A stretch of DNA of 64,000 nucleotides from Crotophaga sulcirostris (GCA_013397455.1 VYZB01000327.1:402587-466586); one strand, 5' to 3'; counted from the first letter of the stretch, positions 25,495 through 38,419 are shown. Made by a program: numbers and translations. The notes: generated by a model from the letters alone, not told the origin.

Positions 25495-27918
25495 CGTATA
25501 TACAATATTCTGTGTCTGAAGAAATGTAAAAACTGTCTCTATGACTTTATTGTATTTTTAAATTTAGTACTGTCTGTAAAAGGAAGAGGCTTCAAGGCTA
25601 CAAAATTCCCTAATTATCTTTTTCAAAAAGTGAATGCTTTTATGTCTACTGACTGCATTTATATGACTAATTTTGTGTTATAATGAAAGGTATGTGAAAA
25701 AGTTTGTTTTCTTTTGGTTTTCTTGTCTCACAGTGGAGCAATTTATTATGTCACTGGAGATATAAAAGGGCAGCTTTATGCCTTCTGTTGTAAAATCCTT
25801 GACAAAAACCACTTGCTCCTCTCCATCCTACATCACTTCTATGAAGTGCTTAGCTCCTTTCCTGATTGAGAAATCAATGGATATGCTTTGAGTAAGCATT
25901 CTTTGTGAATTTAGTAAATTATTTTTAAGACATATCATCTTGATACATATACTGTGCAAGGTAGAAAATGAAGATATGAGGTTTTAATGTCACTTGTAAT
26001 GTATCTTTCCAAGACTGAAATTCTAACACTTGTTTTGCCTACCCATCTGATTTGTTTAATCAATATCCACAATGTGAAACTATATTTCATATATGTGATG
26101 GCAAAGTGTAGACTATTCATTTTGTGAAAAGGCAGATTCTTTATATTTTCTGTTTCGTGAAGAAATATTTTATCAGAAGTAATGCTACTTGCAAAACAAA
26201 ATATGAATATAAATACATTGCACTGTACATACAATTGTCAGTGAGTCAAATGCACAATCACAAGTTTTTCATAAAAGTTATTTTACTAAAGTGAATAGAT
26301 TTCTACTGAAATAGAATATGTTGCCTGACTTCCTAATCTATATTTCACTGATGATGCAAAAGTACTGCCATAAGTCATTCTGAATTACACACAATGCTTT
26401 ATGTCCCACAGCATTATGCAGTTGAAATGACCTGTAAAAGGAAAACTATTACAATAAATATGTTTGAAAGACAGTCGAAAGTGTATTTATTTGAAGGAAG
26501 TCCAGTTCTAAATTCTAAGGATAAAGAAGTCTTCTACTTTTGATTTAAATTTTCTGATCTGTAGAAATGGGAATATCTTGAATATGCATTTAAAATTTAT
26601 AAACATGCATACTCATAATCTGTTTCTTATATTATTTGGTGTGAAAGGAAAAATGTTTATATCTCTTATATCATGTGCCAAAAGTTGCTTAGTAAGACTT
26701 AAAATTAATAAGACTTAAAATTTATGCTCCACACAAGGTGAGAGTTTGGTAATGAAAAAAAGGATTTTAAAAATTGGTTACTTCTAAGGAAAATTAGATT
26801 TAACAGGATAATTCTAACATTGAAAGTGTTGACACTGCAAGAAGAATGTAAAACATATTAAAACAAATATTTTAAGATTTGTAGCCATTTTATAAGCCAT
26901 TTACTATGTAGGTTCCATAAAATGTTAAAAAATGGGACCTGATAGATTGTTTATGGATTTACTTATCTGTTATTTTTCCCCAGATTAAGAAGTATAGGTT
27001 AAGAGAAGGTGCCTGTTTTAGGAGACTTTATAGTATTTTCTGTTCCCTGTGAATATTGTACTTTTTTTTTTTCTACAAGCATGTAAGAAGACGACATCAT
27101 CCAGAAAAGTAATGGCCATGCCCTGAAAAGGAGAACATTGCAAAAGGAAATACAGTTCACAATATTTTAAAAACAATATAAAAGTGAACACAAGTCCATA
27201 AACTCATTTAAAGTATTAATCCATAAAATGAATCTATGTTCCTAGAGGCATATAGGTACAGTGATCAAAACGTCCAAAGGTGAAAGGTCATTTACAGAGC
27301 CTAAACTAGAAGCACTTTAAAAAGTTTTGAAAGTTTACAAATTGTTAATCATCTACTTTTGGAGAAGATCCTTTAACTCAACTCAGGTTAAGCATGCAAA
27401 CAGCTACTGAGTTCTAGAAATATTGGTTGGAGTTTTTCTATGTCTTTATGGAAAATACTACCTAAGCTGTGAAGTACAACCATGTTTTAGTCTAATGTAT
27501 CTTAGAATTTGTAATTAATAATGTTTTCAGATGAGGCAGGATATTTTTCCTCTGAAAAATACATCTAACACACCCACACGCACACTCCCCCTCTCCCAAA
27601 TCCCAACCCATTATATATGTTTCACAGGGCCAAATTTGATTTCTGATGACTCTTTTTTTTTGTGTAACTCCTACAATAGTTATCATACCAGATTTCCTGG
27701 TCTGAACAAAGCTCTTTTATTTATCATCCCAAATCAGCTCTCCCTCCCACCCAGCTAAATGATGCAGAATTGTCACTCACAGCAATGAAAAAGATAAGTG
27801 CAAGCAGAATGTTATATGATTTGTTGATTCTGCTGTCTTCTTGCAGCTGGTGTGGTCTGAAACATTACACACTTTTTTTGAGTTGGATTTTAGAGTAATA
27901 TTTACTTCCTTGTAATTT
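25495..27918. other. Unique AT-rich DNA, nothing recognised
   Basis: No repeat family or exon is recognised. A short direct duplication, taagacttaaaatt, occurs twice at 26693-26722. The frames at 25935-26234 (-) and 27492-27758 (both strands) have no domain. Confidence 0.6.
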
Positions 27919-27926
27919 AAAAAGAA

Positions 27927-27986
<60 letters not shown>

Positions 27987-27988
27987 AN

Positions 27989-28083
<95 letters not shown>
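27919..28083 (+). repeat. (AAAG)n microsatellite with one N
   Basis: About 165 bases of GAAA tetranucleotide repeat, roughly 40 units, nearly perfect. One N at 27988 sits where the 4-base period slips (gaaagaaNaagaaag), so the two halves are out of phase. The poly-F/L/S open frames across it on the minus strand come from the repeat and are not proteins. Confidence 0.98.
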
Positions 28084-29301
28084 GTTTGTCAATGTCAACA
28101 TTCAGGAGTGAATGCACTGGGATAATTAACAAAACCCGAAAAACAGAGTTTTAAGATTTAGTCATGAGAATTACAGACAAATATCATGTTTTAATACATA
28201 GTATGAAAAATTAAGTGGGATACTATAATTGTACATAGTATAGACACAATGAAAATTAATTAAAGATTATCAGATCTTGTTGTTATCAGACTATTAAGCA
28301 ACTTAAAGAGAGTCTATAGCATTACTTGAGAAGCAAAGGTACAGACTTTCAGAAATTTGTAGTATTGAGTCTAATATTATTCAGTGAGGAGCAGCTGACT
28401 ATTTAGCATCATTAAAGGGAGAGGAGAATTAAATCATTGAGAGCTTTTGAAAAATTTCATGTCTCAAGACTGTTACTCCTATTATGAAGCACTAAGGCAG
28501 TTTCTGATTCAGTCAATGGTAGAGTACATTATGACAATAAACTTAAAAGTTTTAAACCTACTCACTAAAGACTAATCAGTAGCTTTCTGTCAGCTTTTTT
28601 TTTCTTTAAATCTAGACATAAAAAGAAGTCTGTGATTACAGTCTACCTTCCCTCACATTGTAGCTCCTAACGTTCTAGGACTTGATTAATGATGGCCCTG
28701 CGTTGGAATTTTACATTACCAGTTAAGAAATCCAACACATTAAATTTGTAATATTATATCAGAGTTTGTCCAGACTGTATCTGTGGTCTCTCTGCTGTCT
28801 ACAAAGATTTGAAAAAAAAAAAAAAGTATGATTTAGATGGTATGTGATCTTGACATATTTAACATGTGACTGCACATTAGAGTCAGACAGGATGTATTCT
28901 CCAGCTCCATGGATTCTGTAAATAGAATCTGGTCTCTTAGGACATCCTTCTAATTTAGGGACTACTGGTACTGCATGCATGCAATAGTGAAACAAACAAC
29001 AAGTTTTATTTAGTAAAACTTTTACTGTGTCATCCATGTCTCATAAATTTTGATATAAGCAGTAGAGATGTCTAAAATTACCTTAGTTGCTGTTTTGCAG
29101 AGAAAGACATTTTTAGAGAACAATTTCTTTGACCTAATTTAAACTGTTGCAGCTAATTTTTTCCTCATGTTTGTTTTATTATATTGGTTGGAAAGTGAGG
29201 TCAGAAATATCAACTTGTATATAAATTGCATAGTAAATTTCTAGAGATAGATTAAATTAATCATCCTGTTAGTTACAAATTTAAGCAACAAAGATTACAT
29301 G
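28084..29301. other. Unique AT-rich DNA, nothing recognised
   Basis: No repeat or gene is recognised. The minus frame at 28759-29037 (92 codons) contains an A-run and no known domain. Confidence 0.6.
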
Positions 29302-30206
29302 TATCACAGTATCACAGTATCACAGTATCACAAGGTTGGAAGGGACCTCTGAGATCATCAAGTCTGACCTATAAGCCAACACTAACACCATCCCATCATC
29401 TAGACCATGGTACTCAGTGCCTCATCCAGTCTTCCCTTAAACACATCCAGGGTTGGCGACTCCACCACCTCCCTGGGCAGTGCATTCCAGTGGCCAATCA
29501 CCCTTTCAGTGAAGAACTTCTTCCTAACATCAAGTCTAAACCTCCCCTGACGAAGCTTAAGTCCGTGTCCTCTAGTTCTGTCACTGGTCACCTGTGAGAA
29601 GAGACCAACACCNNNNNNNNNNNNNNNNNNNNNNNNNNNNNNNNNNNNNNNNNNNNNNNNNNNNNNNNNNNNNNNNNNNNNNNNNNNNNNNNNNNNNNNN
29701 NNNNNNNNNNNNNNNNNNNNNNNNNNNNNNNNNNNNNNNNNNNNNNNNNNNNNNNNNNNNNNNNNNNNNNNNNNNNNNNNNNNNNNNNNNNNNNNNNNNN
29801 NNNNNNNNNNNNNNNNNNNNNNNNNNNNNNNNNNNNNNNNNNNNNNNNNNNNNNNNNNNNNNNNNNNNNNNNNNNNNNNNNNNNNNNNNNNNNNNNNNNN
29901 NNNNNNNNNNNNNNNNNNNNNNNNNNNNNNNNNNNNNNNNNNNNNNNNNNNNNNNNNNNNNNNNNNNNNNNNNNNNNNNNNNNNNNNNNNNNNNNNNNNN
30001 NNNNNNNNNNNNNNNNNNNNNNNNNNNNNNNNCCTGACTACTCTCCAGCCACTCCGTCCCTAGTCTATAGCTATGCATGGGATTGTTGTGTCCAAAATGG
30101 AGTACCCGACATTTGGACTTATTGAACCTCATCCCATTAGAATCGGCCCATCTCTCCAGTCTGTCCAGGTCCCTCTGTAGGGCCATCCTACCTTCTAACA
30201 GATCAA
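29302..30206 (-). mobile_element. CR1 LINE 3' fragment, ATACTGTG-tailed subtype, split by an assembly gap
   Basis: The 3' end (plus-strand left edge) has the octamer atcacagt repeated at 29302-29332, that is ATACTGTG on the element strand. Next are the 3' UTR (aggttggaagggacctctga) and the ORF2 C-terminus in a minus frame (29400-29591) with [13 protein letters not shown], then [24 protein letters not shown]. Beyond the 420-N gap the ORF2 frame resumes upstream (30030-30206) with [20 protein letters not shown], then [15 protein letters not shown]. The coding segments are clean, which suggests a relatively young copy. It is 5'-truncated near 30206. The number of Ns does not keep the two sides in one frame, so the gap size may be an estimate. 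Confidence 0.95.
29613..30032. other. Assembly gap (420 N)
   Basis: A run of 420 N lies wholly inside the CR1 copy. The missing sequence should be the ORF2 part between the 'LESS' motif and the '[15 protein letters not shown]' region. In CR1 this is about 130 codons, close to the gap size. The short or N-filled open frames here are not genes. Confidence 0.97.
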
Positions 30207-31009
30207 ACAAATGAAACAAATACAAAAAATCATTTCAGTTAAAATTTCACTACCACATACTACATATATATAATTTTTCTGACTTGTATTTCCAGTCTTA
30301 GATCTGAAAACTTGGGCTTCAAAATAGTTTCTTATTTTCCTCCACCTGTCTCATATCCTTTTAGAATAAAAGGAGCAAAAGTAAATGACTTCTGTTTGGT
30401 GCCAAATCTTGTGTAAGTTTGTCTCCCTCATTTCCACTGGCAAGTACAAGAGAAGTTTTCCTCAGCCACCTATACTATCATCAAGGAAGACACATGCATT
30501 GTATAATTTAATGAATGTTTTCTTTCCTGCAATAATTTTGCCTTAAATTCCAGTTACTTATCTGGCTAAGACCCAGTCTAACCAAAGATGCTCATTTGCT
30601 AATCAAAGTTCCCTTTGAATCTGAGGAAAGTTTGTATTTCTACTTGACAATATACAGACTTTATAACCTGTATGATAACTTAGCACTAAACAGAACTGCT
30701 TCTTCAATTGCAAAAGGAAGTTGAATCCCTCATGTTCCTACTTACCATCTGACGTTCAAGTCACAGATCCTACACCATTCTCAAAGACCAGTAAAATCTA
30801 CCAACCTTGTATGTAGAGACTTGTCTAATACATCTCATCTCATCTATAGAAAATGGACTCTACATTATTTTTGATATCCATAGGACTGTTCTATAAAACA
30901 TGTAAGACTTTTAGTAATAAGTGTACTTGTGGGAATTACGTTGTCCCTGTAACACAGTGCAATGTATGGAGCATATCAGTTTCACATGACACTTTCTGTG
31001 AGCTTCAGC
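30207..31009. other. Unique DNA, nothing recognised
   Basis: About 800 bases of moderately AT-rich sequence without a recognisable repeat, exon or signal. Confidence 0.6.
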
Positions 31010-31197
31010 ACTAAGCACTAGAAGATTGCTTGTAGAAATTGTGGAGTCTTCATCCTTGGAAATATTCAAAACCTACCTGGACATATTCCGAGGCAACTGA
31101 CTGTAGGTGGCCTTGCTTGAGCAAAGTGGTTGGACCAGATGACCTCTAGAGGTCCCTTCCAAGCTTAACCAGGCTGTTATTCTGTGATTTTGTGGTC
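31010..31197 (+). mobile_element. CR1 LINE 3' tail fragment
   Basis: The sequence ttgtggagtcttcatccttg, gaaatattcaaaacctacct, ggtggccttgcttgagcaaa, gttggaccagatgacctcta and gaggtcccttcc follows a typical CR1 3' terminus. It ends in ATTCTGTGATTTTGTG octamers. Only the last codons and 3' UTR are present (5'-truncated). Confidence 0.92.
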
Positions 31198-32199
31198 TTT
31201 GGCCTGTATGAGGAAAAAGGACACAACTCTTTTACAGTCAGACTCTCTGTTGATTTGCAAACTTTTAGGTGTTTTTAGTTTTTATCAGGCATGGGTCATG
31301 GAAAATTGAAGATTCAGGGATGGAGAAGAAAAGTGAAAATATGGAAATGAAGTAAGAAAGAATTATTTGGAAGCTAAATACTGAGATGGGAATGATTCAA
31401 ACAGAGGAACCAATTATTATTTACTGCATCCATTTACTTTTTCCATTATAGCTATAGGATTTTCATGAAGTTTTTAGTGATTATATTCCAAAGACACATT
31501 GCTGAAAGTTGATGAATAGCTATAATGTAATGCAAATGACCAAATAACTAATCAGAACGTAGCTTTGAAGTGTCAATCATATCCTAAAGTGGATTACTGC
31601 AGCACAATTATGATTCATTAATTTTTAATTTTGAAATGTATATATGAATAGTTTTATGGGGTTTGTGCATACCTCCTTCTGCTGTGTAAGATAGCACCAA
31701 ATAAAAGGATAAAAGAAAAGTTGGAAATTGAATTTCTCCTCTGTTTTGAACAAAATGTTCTTTTACCTAATTCTTCTTTTGTGCCTTTTGGTTCAATCCT
31801 CTCATGTTTTGCAATTTCATATGACATTGTATGTTCAATGAGAGATAGGAAAGCCCAGAAGCTCACAGAATGCTCTACGTATTGTGTAACTAAACTCTTT
31901 TTTAATTCCTGAAGACTTCTTTCTTTCCATCTGTGAATCTGAATGTCTTCCTGAAGAAGGTATTGTTTTTGGATTAATCATTGCTGTTTCCTACTTCATT
32001 TAATTTACATTTTAAAAAAAAAAGAAGCAGTGAGTAGTACCACTTTTAAAATCTGAATTAAATGTCCAAAAAAATCCATAAAAGCTAACTTCATTCTTTA
32101 TTGGTGTGTCAGATGTGCCCACCCTGAGAAAGACCAACAAAGACCAGGGCTTGCCAAAGAACTGACAAAGACTGGGGCTTTCAAGTTGTTGAAACTTGA
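31198..32199. other. Unique AT-rich DNA, nothing recognised
   Basis: No recognisable gene. Frames at 31654-31866 (-) and 31721-31912 (+) overlap each other and carry no domain. The end near 32107-32199 (accaacaaagaccagggc / actgacaaagactggggc, a near duplication) may already belong to the LTR that follows. Confidence 0.5.
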
Positions 32200-32672
32200 T
32201 TACCTTTATTTCACGGACTTACCTTGACTTTTTCATGCACTTATGATAGCTGTTGCCAGGCACACAGTCCACAGAAGCGTGAACCCCCAGCCAGTTAGAA
32301 CTGACCACAGATCAGACTCAACTAGGGTCTAAGTGAAATCCCATTGGAGAGCTGATTTGAGTTAGTACTTCTCAAAACAGTGAGCTGCAGTTGGGAACAC
32401 TCCCCTTGAATCGGGATACCATTCAAGGTAGCTTGACCCCTGGGACTGAGAGCCCTGATCTTATAGGTGAGTGATTATGCACATTTCAGGTCATTTTTCT
32501 AAAAGATTGTTCATGAAACTTAGGAATTATTAAGTCTTCTGTGCAGTAATATTCCCACCTGACATCCCAACTTGTGGTTTTCTTTGGTTTGTCAGAGTAC
32601 TAAGTAATTTTGATTGGAATAAATCTTCGTTTTTAGTGACTGGTTGCCTATTTTGTGGATGCCTGCACAACA
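32200..32672 (+). mobile_element. Probable LTR fragment of an avian endogenous retrovirus (non-ERVL type)
   Basis: The block gggactgagagccctgatct, tataggtgagtgatta, tctgtgcagtaatattccca, gtcagagtactaagtaat, ggaataaatcttcgttttta, gtgactggttgccta and gatgcctgcacaaca resembles the R-U5 end of bird retroviral LTRs. It has an AATAAA signal at 32619-32624 and a CA terminus at about 32672. The 5' boundary is uncertain (TGTC at 32107 is one candidate). No matching target duplication, primer-binding site or internal genes are seen, so it would be a solo LTR or fragment. It differs in sequence from the two ERVL-like LTRs in the window. Confidence 0.5.
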
Positions 32673-34232
32673 ACTCGGACAAGATACTTTGATGATTTAG
32701 CTTTCACTCCTTTTGTCCATCCTTATTGTCCTCCTAAATGCTTATCTACCTCTTTACAGTTTTTCATCCTCTTGAAAAACAAAACCAAAAGGTCTTTTCT
32801 TCTGTTGATGTGGATATAGTTCACCAGCAGCTCATTTGAAACTATCCTAGATACTCTGAAATATGTTGGAAGAGGAGCTGTCTGTAAAAACGAATGTTCT
32901 TCACCTTTTTCTTTTGGGAGAAGGTATAACCAAATCTCAAAATCTCATCTTGTTAGGAGAGACGAGGCAAAACATGAGGCAACGGCAAACTTCTTTGATG
33001 CAATCATCATGTAAGTAGATTAGTAATGTTTTTATTCATCTACTTCTTCAACAATTGCTTTTAGACATATTTATTTTGTAGGTTGTGTAAAGGCTTGTGT
33101 TTGTCTTTCAGTTTTGCCCTAATCTGTTTTGACTTTCCTGTAATTTCATGTAGATGGATGAATTCCAAGACATTCCTTTATTCAAGATATTTAACCATAC
33201 TACCACAACCTAGGGCTCTGCAAAACTTAGCAAGAGACCCTCAGTTCTATCCAAAATGCTGCCAGGTGGCTTCCTTTTGAGCTATATAGGCTGGAAGATG
33301 AAGTAGTGCTACAGGTGTTTGAGGTGCAGAGCTGTCTGCCGCATACTGTGTGGTGACATTGAAGGTTCTCTGTTATACTGTTCCGACACACGAAGCCTAG
33401 AGGGTAACAGGGAGTGTATTACATTTATTATCTACACAATTTATTTGCTGATGAAAGCCTTTTTTGTTCACTGACTCATTCATTATTTCCTAAATAGCCA
33501 TTTCAGAACAACTGTTCAGAGCTGATCTGATTCAAAGTCTAAAGAAATCAATTAAAAACAGGCAAATGCTATTTGGAATTGACTTAAAAACAGATCTGAA
33601 AAAAAGTAACATCAGAGGCCCGTAAGAGGACATGTATAGGTTATGAATACTTGAAGTAGGTATTTGGAGGCCATATTTCAAAAATATATGGGGTTAAATA
33701 TTGAAACTGTGTTCTAAGATCAGAAAATAACAGAAAGCAATTTGATTTTATGTATACAATAGGATATCGGTTCCTTAGGAAGTTCTTAACATTAATTACT
33801 TCACTTCCTCCTATTTCTCTCACTCTTTCCCTTCAGTTCTATTGATAAATGGCTATCTTCATTAATGGAATGTAAAGGTAAGTAGAAATTCACTTTAATT
33901 TAAAAATACTGTAAAAATATTCTCAAATAAATTATTTATCCTACAATGATGGTTGTTCAGCACTTCTATGGATAAACTAGGTTTTTATATCTTACACACA
34001 GAGACTCATTTGAAATAGATCATCTGGATAAAAGATTTTTATCCTTATGAATGATTTAACCCACAGATGTGATGATAAATTTTATTCTAGACAGAAATTT
34101 TTTGAGAAGTGTTGTTTTTAATAAGTAGCATTTGAGCCTAATACTGTAATTCTTTTAAANACATATATATATATATAAATTTCATTTCTATTAGTTGTAA
34201 CTTTGGATGTAGGAATCTGAGTTATTTTATAA
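32673..34232. other. Unique AT-rich DNA with one single-N join
   Basis: No gene or repeat family is recognised. A single N at 34160 precedes a short (AT)n run at 34164-34176. Frames at 33083-33280 (+) and 33641-33823 (-) have no domain. Confidence 0.6.
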
Positions 34233-34306
34233 TATAAAGAAAAATATCACTTTGTTCTTTGTATATCACTTGTATATCAAAAACTGCAGTGATATTTTTC
34301 TTTATA
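34233..34306. repeat. Perfect 19-bp inverted repeat (potential hairpin)
   Basis: The left arm tataaagaaaaatatcact (34233-34251) is the exact reverse complement of agtgatatttttctttata (34288-34306), with a 36-base spacer. The spacer contains two near-copies of tgtatatca (34260-34268 and 34271-34279). The arms are very AT-rich. It could be a small MITE-like relic, a hairpin RNA precursor or chance. No family is recognised. Confidence 0.85.
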
Positions 34307-37300
34307 CTGTGAATTATATCTTTCCTGATGGAATGGCATGTGCATGTACATGTCTATTCTGATAAGAAAAAAGTGAATACAGAGTATTTCTCCTTCAGTA
34401 AATAATTTACTAATCTAATCAGATCTGTACAAGCAAGACAATATTGATTCATCTTACCTGATACTCTCTTAATGACTATCCAACATGTTAAAATGAAAAG
34501 AAATTGATTGACATACTGCTGGTATTGAGTAAAAAAAAAGAAACCCAAAGCAAAACAACAAAGCAAGTTCCCACCTGTAATCTGTGTAAAGTTTTATTTC
34601 CTGATTATATAAAATTGGTAAAAAAATAAATATTTAAACATGTGAAAATGAAAAGTGGCTAACGAATGATCCAAAGAAAATAGTTTAGGCAACCTTCCAT
34701 ATTGTGAGATCATAAAATTAAATAACACTCCCAATTATAAAGCTTGAAGCAAGTGCTCTTGCTTGGCTTTGTTCTTCATGATTATTTACAAGAATGGCCA
34801 CATTTAATGCCCTGAGTATGAGAGTTAAATCACAACAGAGGGACTGGAATAGAATCTATCTGTTGTTTTAAATGGTATGTTATGATAATCTTGGTAAAAG
34901 AAACAGCAGTATCATATCCTGCCACGTAAAGCAGTAACTTTTGCCATAAGCTGTAGCATGTAGTTGGAAGACATGGGATAACAAAAGAATTATGAGAGCA
35001 ATGATGCTAATAAGTGCTATCAAACACTTTTCAATATCAGCCACATGTGCAAAACCTCGTGTTGGCTGATCATTGATGACAAGAGGGTTTGAAGGTAGAG
35101 TAATATTGTCTTGGAAACCAAACAATACAGGCAGGACTGAAATAAGAAGCCAAAAACCTTTTAACAAGTTTGTCTGAACAATATGAAGCATCTCTTTTTT
35201 ATTTCAAATAATTGTCGAGTGGTAAAATAGCATCTGAAAGAGCATTAATATTGGCTGCAAAACACTTTTTGAATTTCATAGTTAGAAAAGGAGCAGGTTA
35301 AGAATAGCAAGCTAGTTCATTTAACTCCTACTATAGCGGTCCTGATATATGGCCCACTATCTGTTGCCCATGACTTATACAATACAGCATCCAGCATTAC
35401 AGCTACATGAAAAATGACATTAAAGTACTCAGCAGAATAAGACAACTCACAGGTAACAGGGAAAAATGGAAATCAATGGATACACCTGTGATTAAAACTC
35501 CAGCTGAACCAGCTGCCCTCAGATTAATATCCTCTGGAGAATACATATATTTGCCAGTTAAGATTTCAGCCTAAGCTCTATAGGAAAGACCAGGTACTGA
35601 AAAAAAGTACAGGTCTTTTCATAACTGACAAAGTTTAGACAGAATAAAAATACTATTTACCAAAATGAAAAATGAAATTTTACAGTGTTTCCATATGGAA
35701 TCAATAATGCACACTGAAAAAGCTGTGCCACTTACATATGTAACACCTATGCAAACAATGTCACCCCTCAATTTTTAAAACACCTTTAAAAACACCCATA
35801 ATGACAGTGGTCAAGATTTATGGAACTCCTTGAATTATGGAATGTATAGTTCACTTCTACCAAATGGTGCTACTTGAAATTCTGAGTCCCCTGTGCAGCC
35901 AGAAAAAAATTATTGATAAACACTCTGCTATCTTTGCCATCATTATCAATGTAAAAGTATTTACCTTTGTTATCAATATCAAGGTATAATGTATCCATAG
36001 AGTAATGATAATAGCAACCAAAAGTGTACCAGATGTCAGGAATATTGTCTAGAACTAACAAATAACTTATTCTTCCTAGAAGTATCGTACTGATTTCAAG
36101 TGCCTAATGAAAATTAAGATGCAGCAAGTTGACTCTACTGACACCGTAACTGTTAGCAAGCTCAATGTATCAGTGAATAGTACCTACCAGTACTTATGCT
36201 ACTTGCCAGTACAGAATAATTCACACAGGGTAGGTGGAAGTATCACTAAAAACTTTGAACAAAGTAGTGTTCTACACCAGTTTAGGAGAAGGCTGCATGA
36301 CAAGAATGTTGTATAGCTTAAGAATGTTAAACTGGAGAGGGACTTTTATGGGGGACAGTATCAATTATTATTTTCTAGGAAAGCTGTTATGATGCATTAG
36401 GACAGGACCATCTGAATGTTAGACAACAACATGGCACATTAAGTCTCAAGACTTCTGTGAACCACCATAACAATCTGACTTCCCAAGGTTGTATGTGAGA
36501 TAAATTGCATGCCTTGGAAGTATGAGTCACTGAAATGTGAAGTACTAAAGGCTACTTACATGAAATAGTGTAAAGACAGTTACAGGAGGTTAATACCCCT
36601 ACAAAAACTTTTAGCTATCATCGTGATAGTAGATCAGTAGAATTTGAGTAATCTAGCAGACACTACACGAAAAGGATTTTCCTTCTTTTTTTTGTAAAAT
36701 ATATGTGTTTTTTCCTTCTTACTGCATTTTATTTGGGTTGAAGAATTACCCATGTTACTCTGTACAGCTTGAACGCATTTCATGCATAGTACTGTATTTC
36801 TGTTAAAAAGTGATGCATTAAATGGAATTCATCAATTCGAACTGCAAATTTCTGCTATTCAAGACATATAAATCTGACTTAACCCCTTTAAAGTTCACTC
36901 ATAGGCAATAAGAAGGTGCCAACAGTGCCTAAAAATAGAATCTCACAGTGTCTGTCTCTATTGACTTCTTGTTTTAAGAAGATAAATCAAATGTCAGTTA
37001 GTTTGAATTAGTTCATATTAATGAATAACAATCTTTTATTTAGTTATATTTGTTGAGCTGATTCTGGATGGATGGATAAGTATCAGTATGTTTACTGAAA
37101 AGACAGATAATATAAACAGGACAATGGGTACAAGTGATAGCTGTGATAGCTACTTTCTTTTTTTTCTATTGTTCATAGCAAAAAGTTATGAAAATTCCAA
37201 GGTCAAGTGAGTGATTACAGCAATCTAAAGGTAAAATAAGATATAGTGGTCTGAATAAAATTATTTAGCTATAGAAAGATATTTCTCATCTGGAAAGAAT

Positions 37301-38419
37301 TTGGAAAGAAGTTGGGGAGTGTGCATGCATACAAAATCTTCATTACTAATTCTAATAATCAAGGTTTAAAAGAATCTGCTGTCAGATCTAATTTGATTAA
37401 AGAAAATGGCCAAAATATTTCTCAGGAACAACAACAACAAAAATATAGCTGCTAGGTATCATCATATTGTTATTTTTATGGGTTGCTTCAGTGTGCCAAT
37501 TTACACTATTGAAATATACAAGTAAATAGTTTCTGTAATGCCCTCATTCAACACATTTGTGCATGAAGGGCTAACATACATAATGACATTCATTTCACCT
37601 CAGTTTAAGTATCTAAAAATCAGACATCTTTACTATTCATCTAAATTTCCTCCACAGACATTAAAGAGAGAAGCATCTCCAGAGATATATTTATCATGTT
37701 TCTAATAGATACCTATTTAAAGATGAATTAATCACTCTCTGGAGGTCTCACTCCTTCTCTCTTTCTATTGATTATATGGAAAGTATATACATCTAACTTG
37801 GATTGCATGCCCAACTTTTAAATTACTCAAGTGAGATGTAATGAATCTCATTCACAGAAGCTTGTCCCATAGTGAGATGAATTTCTCCAAAAATAGCTCC
37901 AATTTAAATAATATTACTCAAGATTTTACTGTTTTAACCATTTTCACAGGTATGAAAAGTGGCTATTTTAAAATTTTCATATGGAACCTTTATTCCTTTA
38001 TTGCTTTTACCATGAAAATGTTCTTTATTAGTTCTCTAATTAGACATCGCTGCTATCAGGGAGATATAGTGACCTTTGAATATTCTTTATTATAAACATA
38101 AAATCAACCAAAGTGACATAGATTGGGCAGAAGAAGCAAATAAACACACTAGTTAATTTTGGGAGAGAGTTTTCCTTTATCCTAAATTGCTAAGACACTC
38201 AAGTTCAGAAATATTTGTAAATCCTTTTGTCTCATATATATTGTGTGAATGTAATTAATATAAAATAACAGTTAAAAAAATACTTTAAATCTCACAAAAA
38301 CATGAACACAAACATAAATACAAATACACACACACTTCTTCCTACTCCTCACTTATAGTTTTCATTCAAAATTATAGTAGCAAAATAAACAGCTTACATT
38401 TCAGAAGTGCAGATTTCAA
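34307..38419. other. Unique AT-rich DNA, no supported gene
   Basis: No repeat family is recognised. A minus frame at 34880-35191 (103 codons) has a signal-peptide-like start, an N-I-T sequon and one hydrophobic segment, and is discussed as a finding. Other frames (36107-36316, 37841-38095) lack features. An (ACA)n bit lies at 37428-37442 and a short (CA)n at 38325-38335. Confidence 0.55.

Noticed and set aside
27919..28083. CRISPR-like or satellite array
   Set aside because: The only regular arrays are microsatellites without unique spacers. The window is vertebrate, not prokaryotic.
27865..28132. Two long F/L/S-repeat open frames
   Set aside because: Translations of the (AAAG)n microsatellite, which has no stop codons on that strand.
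29581..30225. Open frames through the N gap (214 and 147 codons)
   Set aside because: Most of their length is N. The readable parts are CR1 ORF2.
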